DNA of 64,000 nt from G963677485 sp942492855 (GTDB taxonomy: Bacteria > Armatimonadota > HRBIN16): the NCBI GenBank assembly GCA_942492855.1, contig OW818647.1, positions 744,001-808,000 of the forward strand, read 5' to 3'. Under the pieces are notes generated by a model that had not been told where the DNA came from, did no database searches, and was given only the letters and a program-made list of their open reading frames with translations. The first letter of the stretch is position 1. Every line of letters starts with the position of its first letter. The position numbers and the translations under genes are program-made. This document shows, one piece after another, positions 54,806-62,706 of this stretch.

Positions 54806-56245
54806 TTGCCAAAAGAAGGAATCACCCCCCGAAGTCAGGACTACAGTCAGTGGTACCTCGACATCGTGCAGACGGCCGAAATGGCGGACTACTCCGCGGT
54901 GCGCGGCTGTATGGTCATCCGTCCCCATGGTTACGCCATCTGGGAAGGCATCGTCAGCGAGCTTGACCGCCGCATCAAAGAGACCGGACATCAGAACGCC
55001 TATTTCCCGCTGTTCATCCCACTCAGTTTTCTCACCAAAGAGGCCGAGCACGTGGAGGGATTCGCGCCCGAGGTGGCACTGGTCACCAAGGGTGGAGGCG
55101 AGGAGTTAGCCGAACCGCTGGTGGTGCGCCCCACCAGTGAGGCGATTATCGGCAACAGCTTCAGCAAATGGATCAAGAGCTGGCGCGATCTGCCGCTGCT
55201 GATCAACCAGTGGGCCAACGTGGTCCGCTGGGAAATGCGCACGCGCCCCTTCCTGCGTACCACGGAATTCCTGTGGCAGGAGGGTCATACCGCCCACGCC
55301 ACCGGTGAAGAGGCCAACGCAGAGGCACTGATGGTGCTGCACAGCATCTACAAGGACTTCGCCGAGAAGGTGATGGCCTTGCCGGTACTGGTCGGCCGCA
55401 AAAGCGAAAAAGAGAAGTTCGCCGGCGCCGAGGCCACCTACGCCATCGAGGCGATGATGCAGGACGGCCGCGCTCTGCAGTCTGGCACCACGCACTATCT
55501 GGGCCAGAACTTCGCCAAGGTGTTTGACATCACCTACACCACCGCGGACAACAAGCTGGAATTCGCCTACACCTCCAGTTGGGGCGTCTCCACGCGGCTC
55601 ATCGGCGCGCTTATCATGGCGCACTCCGATGACGAGGGGTTGGTTCTTCCGCCCGCGCTGGCACCCATCCAGGTGGTGGTGGTGCCCATCTACCGCAAGG
55701 AAGAGGAGCGCGCGAGTGTGATGGAGGCGATCGACCGCATCACCGCCGACTGGAAGGGCAAGTTCCGCTTCAAGCTGGACGACCGCGACCAGGTGAGCCC
55801 GGGCTTCAAGTTCAACGAATGGGAGAGCAAGGGCGTGCCCGTGCGTGTGGAAGTAGGCCCCAAGGACGTTCAGAAGGGAACCGTGGCACTGGCCAGGCGC
55901 GACATGCCCGGAAAAGCCGGCAAGAGCTTCGTGCCGCAAGATGGTCTGACTGACACGGTCGTGGCCTTGCTGGCGGATATCCAGCACAGCCTCTACCAGA
56001 AGGCACTGGACTTCCGCGAGGCGCACATGCAGACGGTCAACAGCTACGAAGAGCTGACAGCCGCCGTGCAGACCGGCTTCGCCCGATGCTACTGGGACGG
56101 CAGCCGCGAGGACGAACAAAAGGTGCAGGATGAGCTGAAAGCCACCATCCGCGTCATCCCGTTCGACCAGCCGGACGTGGAGGGCACCTGCGTGCTCACC
56201 GGCCGGCCGACCAAGCAGATGGTCATCTTCGCCAAGAGCTACTAA
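54806..56245 (+). CDS. proS: Prolyl-tRNA synthetase, archaeal/eukaryotic-type (ProS type 3)
   Basis: A protein of 479 residues. Class II motifs: RPTSEAIIGNSF, motif 2 FLRTTEFLWQEGHTAHA and motif 3 SSWGVSTRLIGALIM, then the anticodon-binding domain (PIQVVVVPIYR). There is no bacterial editing insertion, which marks the shorter archaeal/eukaryotic-type enzyme also found in some bacterial phyla. The C-terminal region retains only scattered Cys and ends VIFAKSY, as in type 3. It charges tRNA-Pro in the cytoplasm. TTG at 54806 is the start, with AGGAGG 9 bases upstream. Confidence 0.96.
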   Translation: MPKEGITPRSQDYSQWYLDIVQTAEMADYSAVRGCMVIRPHGYAIWEGIVSELDRRIKETGHQNAYFPLFIPLSFLTKEAEHVEGFAPEVALVTKGGGEELAEPLVVRPTSEAIIGNSFSKWIKSWRDLPLLINQWANVVRWEMRTRPFLRTTEFLWQEGHTAHATGEEANAEALMVLHSIYKDFAEKVMALPVLVGRKSEKEKFAGAEATYAIEAMMQDGRALQSGTTHYLGQNFAKVFDITYTTADNKLEFAYTSSWGVSTRLIGALIMAHSDDEGLVLPPALAPIQVVVVPIYRKEEERASVMEAIDRITADWKGKFRFKLDDRDQVSPGFKFNEWESKGVPVRVEVGPKDVQKGTVALARRDMPGKAGKSFVPQDGLTDTVVALLADIQHSLYQKALDFREAHMQTVNSYEELTAAVQTGFARCYWDGSREDEQKVQDELKATIRVIPFDQPDVEGTCVLTGRPTKQMVIFAKSY

Positions 56246-56251
56246 TTTGTA

Positions 56252-56383
56252 TAGGGCCGGCACAAGGCACGGCCCCTACAACGCGCAATCGGACTCTTGG
56301 TCGTAGGGGCGTCCCTTGTGGGCGCCCTAATCGTTGGTCATTCGATCGTTGTTGTTTAGGGCCGGCACAAGGCACGGCCCCTA
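56252..56383. repeat. Three GGGGCCG/GGGGCGTCCC hairpins (family H)
   Basis: 56252-56278 and 56357-56383 are identical copies of TAGGGCCGGCACAAGGCACG plus GCCCCTA; between them 56304-56329 is GTAGGGGCGTCCCTTGTGGG plus CGCCCTA. Similar GGGGCG..CTTGTGG..CGCCC strings are widespread intergenic repeats in unrelated genomes as I recall. They separate proS from the next gene. Confidence 0.75.
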
Positions 56384-56448
56384 CAACCATGCGTCCAATC
56401 CGTCCAATGAAGTTGCAATACACCACACCGCATCCAAGGGGGCAATCC

Positions 56449-58479
56449 ATGCTTGAGAGATTCGATTATACAGGGGTCACCCTTCACGACGGCAACTTCA
56501 AACGGCAATTCGATGAGGTGCGGGACTTCTACCTGCGCCTGCCCAGCGACGACCTGCTGAGAGGCTACCGCATCCGCGCGGGTCGGCCAGCCCCCGGGGT
56601 GGATCTGGGCGGATGCTACCTCAGCCACAACACCTTTGGGCAGATCATGTCGGGATTGGCCCGCATGTTCGCCGCGACCGGTGACGCCGCCTGCAAAGCA
56701 AAAGCCCTCGCGCTGATGCACGGCTGGGCGGAATGCATCGAACCCGACGGCTATTTCATGATCGAGAGGAAGTCGCCGCTGATCCCCTACCAGTTTGACA
56801 AGATGCTTGTGGGCCTGCTGGATGTCCATATTTACTGCAACGATAAAGACGCTCTGAAGCACATGCACACCATCACCAACTGGGCCATTAAAAACATGAG
56901 CCGTGAAAAGCCGTTTGCTAGGCCCACCGGTCCAGAAGTTGGCGAATGGTATACCCTCAGTGAGAACCTCTACAGGGTCTACCTCGCCACCGGAGATGCC
57001 AAGTTCCGCGACTTTGGCAAAGAGTGGGAGTATAAGGAGTTCTGGGACATGTTCACCAGCAATTCCGATATTTTCCAGCACCCCATGAACGGCGGATGGT
57101 ATCACGCTTACAGCCATGTGAACTCCTTCAACAGCTTGGCCGCGGCGTATGCGGTGAACAAGAACCCCGTCACCCTGCAGACACTCAAGAACGCCTTCGA
57201 GTTCATGTGGAGTCAGCAGCTTTGGGCCACGGGTGGATACGGTCCGGGTGAGTGCCTGATCCCACGGAAGGAGCTTGTGGGTTGGTTGACCAAAGCCAGC
57301 AACCACTTCGAAACCCAGTGCGGCTCCTGGGCGGTGTTCAAAATGTGCAAATACCTCACGGAGTTCACCGGCGACGCCAAATATGGCGACTGGACGGAGC
57401 TGATGTGCATCAACGCCATTGGGGCCAGCATACCCATGGACGCCGACGGCAGCGTGTTCTACTATTCCGAGTATGATCTGAACGGATCCAGCAAAAAGAA
57501 CGTGGCTCCTTGGGCCTGCTGCTCTGGCACCCGCCCGCAGGCGGTGGCTGATTTCCATGACATCATATACTACAAAGACAAAAGTGACATTTATGTGAAC
57601 CTGTTCGTGCCCTCGTCGGTGGAGCTGATCGGGGTCACGCTGACTCAAAACACGCGTTTCCCCGAGGCAGCCAGCACCGAGTTGGTGGTCTCCACCGACA
57701 AACCCAAGACGTTCGCCATCAGCTTACGCAACCCCGGCTGGCTCCCGAGTCCGATGAAGCTCAAGCTTAACGGCAAGCCTGTGGATGCCAAAGTCGATGC
57801 GAATAGCTGGGTGACTGTCCGAAGAACCTGGAAGGACGGCGATAAGCTCAGCGTAGAACTGCCCATGGGTTTCAGTCTGAGCTCCATCGACCCAGAGAAG
57901 CCGTATCCCGCCGCGGTGATGTACGGGCCGGTGACGATGGCTTCCAGACTGTCGGGCCCGGGTATTCTTCGCGCATTCGACCTGAAGCACCTCGGCAGCG
58001 TTCTGAAGCCCGTCGAAGCGGAGCCCTTGAACTACCGTGTAGCCGATGATCCCTCGGTGCTTGTGAGGCCTTTCTACCAGTACAAAGCTGGCGAGAAGTA
58101 TTTTGTCTACCTCAACCCCGACCAGAACGTCCGAAATGTGCCCTACAACGCGTTGAAATACAGCTCAGGATGGACAGACTACACCCAGTGGATGACATCC
58201 AGTACGCCGGGTACCAGCGTCGAATATCGCTTCACAGGCACGGGCTTCCGCCTCTATTACGCCCTGTATGATGACGCGGGGCAGTTGGAGGTCAGTGTGG
58301 ATGGCCAGAAGCTGGGTGTCGTGGATGAGTATGGTCCGTACCGGGGTAAGTCCAGCGAGCAGGACTTCAAGGGGTTGGACAAGGGGTCGCACACCCTGAC
58401 CATGACGGTGCTGCCCAGCAAATCGCCCGACTCCAAGGGCACCTTCGTGAACATCGCAGGACTGACGGTGTTTGAATAG
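56449..58479 (+). CDS. GH127-type beta-L-arabinofuranosidase-like enzyme (DUF1680)
   Basis: A protein of 676 residues without a signal peptide. (alpha/alpha)6 barrel residues about 20-400: GGCYLSHNTFGQIMSGLARM, DKMLVGLLD, GGYGPGECLIP. The zinc/catalytic region has NHFETQCGSW near residue 285 and WACCSGTRP near 360, corresponding to the Glu-Cys...Cys-Cys cluster of GH127, where one Cys is the nucleophile. Beta-sandwich domains follow. GH127 releases beta-L-arabinofuranose. I chose ATG 56449 (AGGGGG 8 bases upstream) rather than 56389, which lies over a hairpin repeat. Arabinose linkage is inferred. Confidence 0.82.
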   Translation: MLERFDYTGVTLHDGNFKRQFDEVRDFYLRLPSDDLLRGYRIRAGRPAPGVDLGGCYLSHNTFGQIMSGLARMFAATGDAACKAKALALMHGWAECIEPDGYFMIERKSPLIPYQFDKMLVGLLDVHIYCNDKDALKHMHTITNWAIKNMSREKPFARPTGPEVGEWYTLSENLYRVYLATGDAKFRDFGKEWEYKEFWDMFTSNSDIFQHPMNGGWYHAYSHVNSFNSLAAAYAVNKNPVTLQTLKNAFEFMWSQQLWATGGYGPGECLIPRKELVGWLTKASNHFETQCGSWAVFKMCKYLTEFTGDAKYGDWTELMCINAIGASIPMDADGSVFYYSEYDLNGSSKKNVAPWACCSGTRPQAVADFHDIIYYKDKSDIYVNLFVPSSVELIGVTLTQNTRFPEAASTELVVSTDKPKTFAISLRNPGWLPSPMKLKLNGKPVDAKVDANSWVTVRRTWKDGDKLSVELPMGFSLSSIDPEKPYPAAVMYGPVTMASRLSGPGILRAFDLKHLGSVLKPVEAEPLNYRVADDPSVLVRPFYQYKAGEKYFVYLNPDQNVRNVPYNALKYSSGWTDYTQWMTSSTPGTSVEYRFTGTGFRLYYALYDDAGQLEVSVDGQKLGVVDEYGPYRGKSSEQDFKGLDKGSHTLTMTVLPSKSPDSKGTFVNIAGLTVFE

Positions 58480-58570
58480 GCGCGTTGACGGGGCCTAGCC
58501 AACTACCACAATTTGAATTGTGATCTGAGTAGTGGCTATTTCAGACCAGTTTTTGTGCTGCAGATAGTCC

Positions 58571-58777
58571 GGCACCCACGAAGTGGGTAGCAGCTCTTAT
58601 AGCCACGGGTGAGCGAAGCGTAACCCGTGGTGGGTAGTAAATAACCAACTACCCCTAAGGGGGTTTTCTGTGGTGACAAGGCGGTGCGACCCACTTCGGG
58701 GTAGGATTAATTCATCGCTTTCCACGGGTTACGCTTCGCTAGTGGCTATAAGAATCTTACCCACTCCGTGGGTGTCC
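58571..58777. repeat. Palindromic element C, full copy
   Basis: A 207-bp inverted repeat with arms of about 55 bases. Left contains ACCCACGAAGTGGGT, CTTATAGCCACGGGTGAG and GCGAAGCGTAACCCGTGG; right is their complement ending ACCCACTCCGTGGGTG. Each arm holds two smaller hairpins. Same architecture as element B: long arms built of nested palindromes, with no open frame. Confidence 0.88.
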
Positions 58778-58817
58778 AGAAGATACCTGCCGTTCGTCAT
58801 AGAATTGTGGGTTACCA

Positions 58818-59015
58818 CCGCGCACAAAAGGACACGGCTTATTACTCACTTTTTAATCGGGATCGTATCCATCTTGTGCCGCGACACAAATGTCTAGGCT
58901 ATTGATCAGCAAGCCCGTTAAAACGGGCTGAGGGACTTCGTGCCGACAGTGATAACGTCGTAGCAGACTGCTTCAGCAGTCTTGGTGTTCAATAGCCGAG
59001 ACATTTATGTCGCGG
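58818..59015. repeat. Family B left arm (degenerate) plus core element A, copy 6
   Basis: AAAGGACACGGCTTATTAC at 58827 leads through the usual linker to core A at 58879-59015, with hairpins GCCCGTTAAAACGGGC and AGACTGCTTCAGCAGTCT. The right B arm is absent. Together with element C it fills the 58480-59054 gap. Confidence 0.88.
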
Positions 59016-59054
59016 AATCGGCGATAACTGACTTGCAAATATTTACTTCCAACC

Positions 59055-60692
59055 TCAACCTGCGGCGGGCGGTTTGACGTCTATCTGACCACCCTCCGCG
59101 TGGGATATTCGCGTCAGCTCCCTGAAGGCACGTTCGCAGGCAAGGTTGGGTCTTCCGTCGTTCATCTTCAGTTCGGCATCCAGCAGCGCGCGGAGGTAGA
59201 CCAACCGCCAGCGCCAGCTTTTCCGTGCGGTGGGCGTCAACTGCCCATCGGCCCGTTTCACTGCATCATATGCGGCTTCAGCACCCGGGTCCGACTGAGC
59301 TGCGACCCCTTTTGTAGGGAACCAGCCCTCATACCCCTCAAACAAGCCCGGCCACCAGCGGAAGTGGTGGTTCTGCTCCAGCGTATGTAACACCATCAAC
59401 AGCTCTGACTGCAGTTCAGGGCTGTATTCATATGTTATGTAGGACTTCAGTATCTCTTCTATCGATGCGTCGGGGTTCCAGTAAAGCTGAGCGCAAATGA
59501 CTTTGTTGATGTCCTCAAAGATGCCCTCGGAATAAGGATACCCCCCGATGCTCTGCTTTCCGACGGCATCCCAGTATCTCTGCAGAGCCATCGGCTGAGG
59601 ATTGGCCCCAAAACCTCCCCACGGCCACATGCCGTTCATGCTGATCTCAGGGAAACCCACAGCCGGCAAGCCTCCCGGGGAGCTCTTCGTGAAAGCCGCA
59701 CTGCCGGGCTCGGAGATGAGCGCATCCAGCCAGTCTGGACGGCTGCGGAACGCCTCGGCCAGCCCTAGCCACTCGGTTTCGTCGAAATACCATGTGGAAA
59801 GATACACCTTCACACCAGGGAAACTGCTGCGGGCCTGGTCGGCCACCGGTTTTGCGATGCTCAAGAAGCCGTTGCTGCCCCATGGTTGGCACTTCTCACA
59901 GGAGCACGAACCTTGATCATACGGCCATATCCACATATCGGTGATGCCGATGTCCTTAAACTGCTCGAAAAGGTCGCGAAACTGACCCACGATCTGCTGC
60001 TTCGCACCCGGCTGATTGGGGCAGATTTCCACGCCGTAATAACCGCCGCGGCCGGGCCCTTTGGAGCGCATCGCCACAGGGCTGTTGGCGTATCCTTCGT
60101 TGGCGATCACACCCATGCCGCGTCCCATGCCTACGCTCTTCGCGGTCTGCAGGATCAACCGGAGCCGATGAATCATCTGTTGGGCGGCTGGGTCTTTGAT
60201 GCCGTTGTAGTGGTGCATGTCAAACCAGACCATCAGGCTGTTCACACCCCACAGTGCCAGCTCCTCTACATACCTCTGCACCTCTTCAATCGGCGCATCG
60301 TGGTAGAAATTGTGAAAATGGGTGGCGAAGTAGATTCCGCGCACCGGCAGGGATGGCACGGACTGACCGCGCCAGGGACCAGGTTGAAAGCCATCGCCGT
60401 GATATGCGCCGTCTCTGAGGAACCGCCCCACACCATACAACACACCCGGCTGATCGCCACCCTGAATGGAGACAACCCCCGCACCATCGCTGATCGCATA
60501 ACCGTTCGGGCCAATCTCAGGCTTCAGCCGCAGTTGCACGGTCAGTTCCGCTTTCCCAGAGCTGCTGACCGTCACCCCGCAGCGTTGCTTTAGCTGCTGG
60601 CTCAACAGAGCAGCACTTTTCGTGATTATGTCCCCTTTACTGAGGCACTTTACGCAGATTGTATTGGATGGCATAAGTGGCGAATCTCCCAT
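59055..60692 (-). CDS. GH20/GH67-like glycoside hydrolase
   Basis: A protein of 545 residues without a signal peptide. The N-terminal about 110 residues resemble the GH20b/alpha-glucuronidase N-terminal domain (GYAISDGAGVVSIQGGDQPG, LYGVGRFLRD). A TIM barrel follows (RGIYFATHFHNFY, WGVNSLMVWFDMHHYNG), with SCSCEKCQPW in the barrel as in related GH20/GH67-like proteins, and WPYDQG nearby. The C-terminal third is helical. The substrate is unknown (hexosamine or uronic acid glycans are precedents). A second ATG at 60674 (GGGAG about 10 bases upstream) is a plausible alternative start. Confidence 0.68.
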   Translation of the reverse strand: MGDSPLMPSNTICVKCLSKGDIITKSAALLSQQLKQRCGVTVSSSGKAELTVQLRLKPEIGPNGYAISDGAGVVSIQGGDQPGVLYGVGRFLRDGAYHGDGFQPGPWRGQSVPSLPVRGIYFATHFHNFYHDAPIEEVQRYVEELALWGVNSLMVWFDMHHYNGIKDPAAQQMIHRLRLILQTAKSVGMGRGMGVIANEGYANSPVAMRSKGPGRGGYYGVEICPNQPGAKQQIVGQFRDLFEQFKDIGITDMWIWPYDQGSCSCEKCQPWGSNGFLSIAKPVADQARSSFPGVKVYLSTWYFDETEWLGLAEAFRSRPDWLDALISEPGSAAFTKSSPGGLPAVGFPEISMNGMWPWGGFGANPQPMALQRYWDAVGKQSIGGYPYSEGIFEDINKVICAQLYWNPDASIEEILKSYITYEYSPELQSELLMVLHTLEQNHHFRWWPGLFEGYEGWFPTKGVAAQSDPGAEAAYDAVKRADGQLTPTARKSWRWRLVYLRALLDAELKMNDGRPNLACERAFRELTRISHAEGGQIDVKPPAAG

Positions 60693-60761
60693 TTTTCTTT
60701 ACATTACACCGTGTGCCATCAGGGTTCCTTCTTTTGCGGTGAGGGCTATCCTGACAAACAC

Positions 60762-60797
60762 AAAAAAGGGCGGACGGATCGCTCCGCCCGCCCAAAA
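60762..60797 (-). terminator. Intrinsic terminator after 60810 gene
   Basis: On the minus strand, GGGCGGGCGGAGC, a short loop and TCCGTCCGCCC are followed by TTTTTTG, about 13 bases past the stop of the 60810 gene. Confidence 0.85.
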
Positions 60798-60809
60798 TGT
60801 CCGAACAGG

Positions 60810-61790
60810 TTACTTCTTATTGACCGGTGGTTTTGGGGCTGCTGGCAGATTGGTGCCCGTGATCTTACCATTGTTGATATTCACCGCGACCACCACTGAA
60901 CCGGAGATGACATACGCGGTGGTTCCTTGCACTTCGATGGTCGTTTCGGGCGAAGGCGTCTGCATGCCCTGACGCATCATCATCATGCTCATCATCATTT
61001 GCTGCTGTTGTTGCTGTTGTGGTGGGCCACCCTGCATCCCAGGCATCATACCGGGCATCTGCTGGTTGGGGTCGCCCTGCATCCCAGGCACCATGCCAGG
61101 CATCTGCTGGTTAGGGTCGCCGGGCATACCGGGCATCATGCCGGGCATCGGCTGAGTTGGTCCGCCACCGGGCATTGAGCCCCGCGGATCTGGCATTCCT
61201 GGCTCCATCCCAGGCATCTGCTGCGGTGGTCCGCCACCGGGCATCATAGGCATGTTTTCCATTCCTGGCGTCATACCAGGCATCATACCGGGAGGCATCC
61301 CAGGCATCATGCCGGGCATGCCGGGTGCCGGTAAGGGCAGCATGGCTTTACCCACAACTTTCATTGTGGCAGCGTCTACACTGAAAAACTGGTTACCGAT
61401 GACCACAATGACCTTCTCAGCGGTGAGGACCATCACCGGTTTGGAGGGCTGCATGGCCATCATCATCGACATTCCACTCATTCCGCTCATTCCTGGAAAT
61501 TGGGTTGAGGGGTCTATATGCATCAGTTCCACGCTGGAAATCTTCTTAAGTGTGTTCAGGCTCAGCTTACTGAGCGTGCTTCCGGTGAGCGTAAATACGC
61601 CCTTCACACCCACCTTCGTGATTCCGGGCATCATCTGGGGCATGTTCATCGGTCCCATCTGCGGCTGCGGACCCATCCCCGGTTGTGGGCCCATACCGCC
61701 GGGAGGCTGTTGTGCGTTTACTTCCAAAGCGATACTGCTGCACATCATTACAGCCACTCCGACGGCTGCTATCAGTTTCAGGCTCTTCAT
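60810..61790 (-). CDS. Exported Met/Gly/Pro-rich repeat protein
   Basis: A protein of 326 residues with signal peptide (MKSLKLIAAVGVAVMMCSSI through about 28). Residues about 45-150 form a small domain with repeats of the type ITKVGVKGVFTL and VLTAEKVIVVIGNQFF. Residues about 155-275 are low-complexity MPGMxPGM repeats (GMPGMMPGMPPGMMPGM...), then QQQ and MMSMMM tracts. A final short beta segment (TAYVISGSVVVAVNINNG) closes the protein. The repeat could bind metal through Met; no proof. AGGAG upstream supports the start. Divergent from the response regulator (191 bases), so co-regulation is possible. Confidence 0.72.
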   Translation of the reverse strand: MKSLKLIAAVGVAVMMCSSIALEVNAQQPPGGMGPQPGMGPQPQMGPMNMPQMMPGITKVGVKGVFTLTGSTLSKLSLNTLKKISSVELMHIDPSTQFPGMSGMSGMSMMMAMQPSKPVMVLTAEKVIVVIGNQFFSVDAATMKVVGKAMLPLPAPGMPGMMPGMPPGMMPGMTPGMENMPMMPGGGPPQQMPGMEPGMPDPRGSMPGGGPTQPMPGMMPGMPGDPNQQMPGMVPGMQGDPNQQMPGMMPGMQGGPPQQQQQQQMMMSMMMMRQGMQTPSPETTIEVQGTTAYVISGSVVVAVNINNGKITGTNLPAAPKPPVNKK

Positions 61791-61980
61791 ATCGGTTGCT
61801 CCTGTTCGTTATGGAACGCTCTCTGAGCCATTCGCATTGAATGCTCTATATAGGTAGACACTGCTATTATGGCAGAGTTCATTATGTAAAATCGCTGTTC
61901 CATCGCAGTTTGATCCGCGTGCTGTTGCACACACGGTGGCAACGATTGACTGATTGTGTTCACTTCAGCACAATGCTACA

Positions 61981-62706
61981 ATGAGCATGTTCAAAGCCCT
62001 TAAGAGAGTGGTGACCACGGTGCCAAACCAGATTTTGATAGTGGACGATGATGCGGACCTGATAGAAGGCCTGCGCTGGTATCTGGAAGCCGAAAACTTC
62101 GAGGTGGTGGTGGCCAACGATGGCGAAAGCGCACTCACCCGCTTTCGAGAGAACAAGCCCGATCTGGTGATCCTGGACATCATGATGCCCGGGATCGATG
62201 GATTGAAGGTCTGTGAGACCATCACCGCCGAATCCGATGTGATGGTGATGATGCTTTCTGCCAAGAACCTGGAGATTGACAAGGTGCGGGCCTTCCAGCT
62301 TGGTGCCGATGACTACGTCACGAAGCCATTTCATGCGCTGGAACTGGTGGCCAGGGTGAAGGCGCTGATACGCCGCATGTCGAAAGGCACTGTCGCCAGC
62401 CCGAGCTATAGATGGAAGAACCTTGCGGTGTTTGTTGACGAACACCGTGTGGCTGTTGGTGACACCAACATCGAACTGACCGCCATGCAGTTTGAACTGC
62501 TGGTGGCGCTGATGAAACGGCCTCATATAGTGTTCACGCGCGAGCAGTTGGTTGAGGTAGTATGGGGCGGTGAGTTTTTCGGTGAGCTGCGGCTGGTCGA
62601 CAACCTGATCTACCGCATGAGGGAACGCCTTTCCGCCGCGGGATGCAGTGACCTGCCGATTGTGGCGATCAGGGGGGTTGGTTATGCTTACCGTCCCGAA
62701 GGATAG
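61981..62706 (+). CDS. OmpR/PhoB-type response regulator
   Basis: A protein of 241 residues from ATG 61981. The receiver domain begins QILIVDDDADL; phosphoacceptor Asp in LVILDIMMPG, Ser in MMLSAKN and Lys in VTKPFH complete the active site. The C-terminal winged helix (TAMQFELLVAL...VAIRGVGYAYRP) is the OmpR/PhoB type that binds DNA. There is no clear ribosome-binding site; GTG codons at 62008 and 62020 are alternatives. Its stop overlaps the kinase gene by 23 bases. Confidence 0.93.
   Translation: MSMFKALKRVVTTVPNQILIVDDDADLIEGLRWYLEAENFEVVVANDGESALTRFRENKPDLVILDIMMPGIDGLKVCETITAESDVMVMMLSAKNLEIDKVRAFQLGADDYVTKPFHALELVARVKALIRRMSKGTVASPSYRWKNLAVFVDEHRVAVGDTNIELTAMQFELLVALMKRPHIVFTREQLVEVVWGGEFFGELRLVDNLIYRMRERLSAAGCSDLPIVAIRGVGYAYRPEG

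Noticed and set aside
55106..56263. 385-codon frame antisense to proS
   Set aside because: Lies wholly opposite proS, whose motifs are clear; composition is typical of a shadow frame.
56356..57648. 430-codon antisense frame
   Set aside because: Opposite the GH127-type gene and crossing a repeat hairpin; no motifs.
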